NCBI GenBank assembly: GCA_945903545.1
Contig: CAMDOO010000003.1
Coordinates: forward strand, 28,594 to 92,593
From: Opitutus sp. GAS368
GTDB taxonomy: Bacteria > Verrucomicrobiota > Verrucomicrobiia > Opitutales > Opitutaceae
Length of the DNA stretch: 64,000 bases
Direction of reading: 5' to 3'
This document shows, one piece after another, positions 63,792 to 64,000 of the stretch. Under the pieces are notes generated by a model. The model was not told where the DNA came from. It worked only from the letters and a program-made list of their open reading frames with translations, and ran no database searches. Positions within the stretch are counted from its first letter, which is position 1. The number at the start of each line of letters is the position of its first letter. The translations under genes were made by a program, and so were the position numbers.

Positions 63792-64000
63792 ATGGCCCGC
63801 CCCAAAGCCCAAGCCCGCGCCGGTCGTCCCGCGCTCGTCTTCGGTGACCGCTGGGAATATGATCCCGCTCCTGAAACCGCGGATCCGAAGCTGCAGGACA
63901 GCTACGATCTTTTCATCGACGGCCGTTTCGTGGCGCCCCGCGGCGGGAAGTATTTCGATTCCATCAATCCGGCCACCGGACGCCGGCTGGCGAAGATCGC
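63792..64000 (+). CDS. Aldehyde dehydrogenase, N-terminal part (runs off window)
   Basis: 69 residues seen, beginning ARPKAQARAGRPALVFGDRW and containing YDLFIDGRFVAPRGGKYFDS then INPATGRRLAKI, the standard aldehyde-dehydrogenase entry. Next to deoC, it probably oxidises the acetaldehyde made there. The frame is open at the window end. Confidence 0.85.
   Translation, partial: MARPKAQARAGRPALVFGDRWEYDPAPETADPKLQDSYDLFIDGRFVAPRGGKYFDSINPATGRRLAKI

Overview
The window is GC-rich, gene-dense bacterial DNA that looks like a verrucomicrobial chromosome, most probably Opitutaceae-like. This placement is inference: no rRNA is present and no search was run. It rests on a Caulobacter-type TonB receptor paired with a beta-propeller phytase, a PEP-CTERM tail, a three-subunit succinate dehydrogenase of the Bacteroidetes/Verrucomicrobia kind, GxxExxY, four-helix-bundle and ORF6N genes, and many intergenic palindromes.

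Layout. 1-5.9 kb: the end of an outer-membrane barrel, a phosphoesterase, then an overlapping glycosyltransferase / PlcP-like phosphoesterase / GT28 operon (probably glycolipid synthesis) and a C39-like protein. 5.9-14.9 kb: DUF4159 protein, Lys-rich protein, PncC, exonuclease III, prohibitin-like protein, CotH-like lipoprotein, xylose-reductase-like AKR and a GH20-like enzyme. 15-23 kb: TonB receptor plus phytase, SpoU methyltransferase, a membrane protein and PhoH. 23.1-27.3 kb: a decaying minus-strand operon made of an outer-membrane gene with an in-frame amber, a cupredoxin, a HAMP sensor cut off mid-gene and joined to a PEP-CTERM fragment, and a DUF6580-like membrane protein. 27.3-31.8 kb: tesA-ybbA-ybbP-like locus carrying a GxxExxY gene inside a palindrome. 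31.8-34.1 kb: small accessory island (DUF4160, DUF2442, antitoxin/ParE, ORF6N). 34.2-43.8 kb: PhoX-like phosphatase, pyruvate kinase, secreted phosphoesterase, SlyD, polyphosphate glucokinase, FAD oxidoreductase and small secreted proteins. 43.8-51.2 kb: LytTR two-component pair divergent from a MacA/MacB-type efflux operon that carries two palindromic cassettes, one holding a four-helix-bundle gene. 51.3-57.1 kb: AKR, RsmE, TPR-like protein, tRNA-Pro, LysM protein, Nudix hydrolase and a PaaK-like ligase. 57.3-60.9 kb: sdhCAB. 61-64 kb: coiled-coil protein, small hypothetical gene, possible small RNA, deoC and the start of an aldehyde dehydrogenase.

The feature most worth a second look is a layered repeat system. 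GTAG-headed REP-like hairpins lie in inverted pairs in many intergenic gaps. Several unrelated families of long imperfect inverted repeats begin at or within a few bases of stop codons. Two of these palindromes enclose a gene (GxxExxY; four-helix bundle), and near-matching palindromes of the same families elsewhere in the window do not. This resembles 23S rRNA intervening sequences, but here it occurs inside protein operons. The ORF6N gene carries the same long palindrome upstream and inside its coding sequence, and its leader is duplicated upstream of the DUF4160/DUF2442 pair.

Phosphorus acquisition recurs as a theme (PlcP-like lipid phosphoesterase, phytase with receptor, PhoX-like phosphatase, polyphosphate glucokinase). 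No Pho box was identified.
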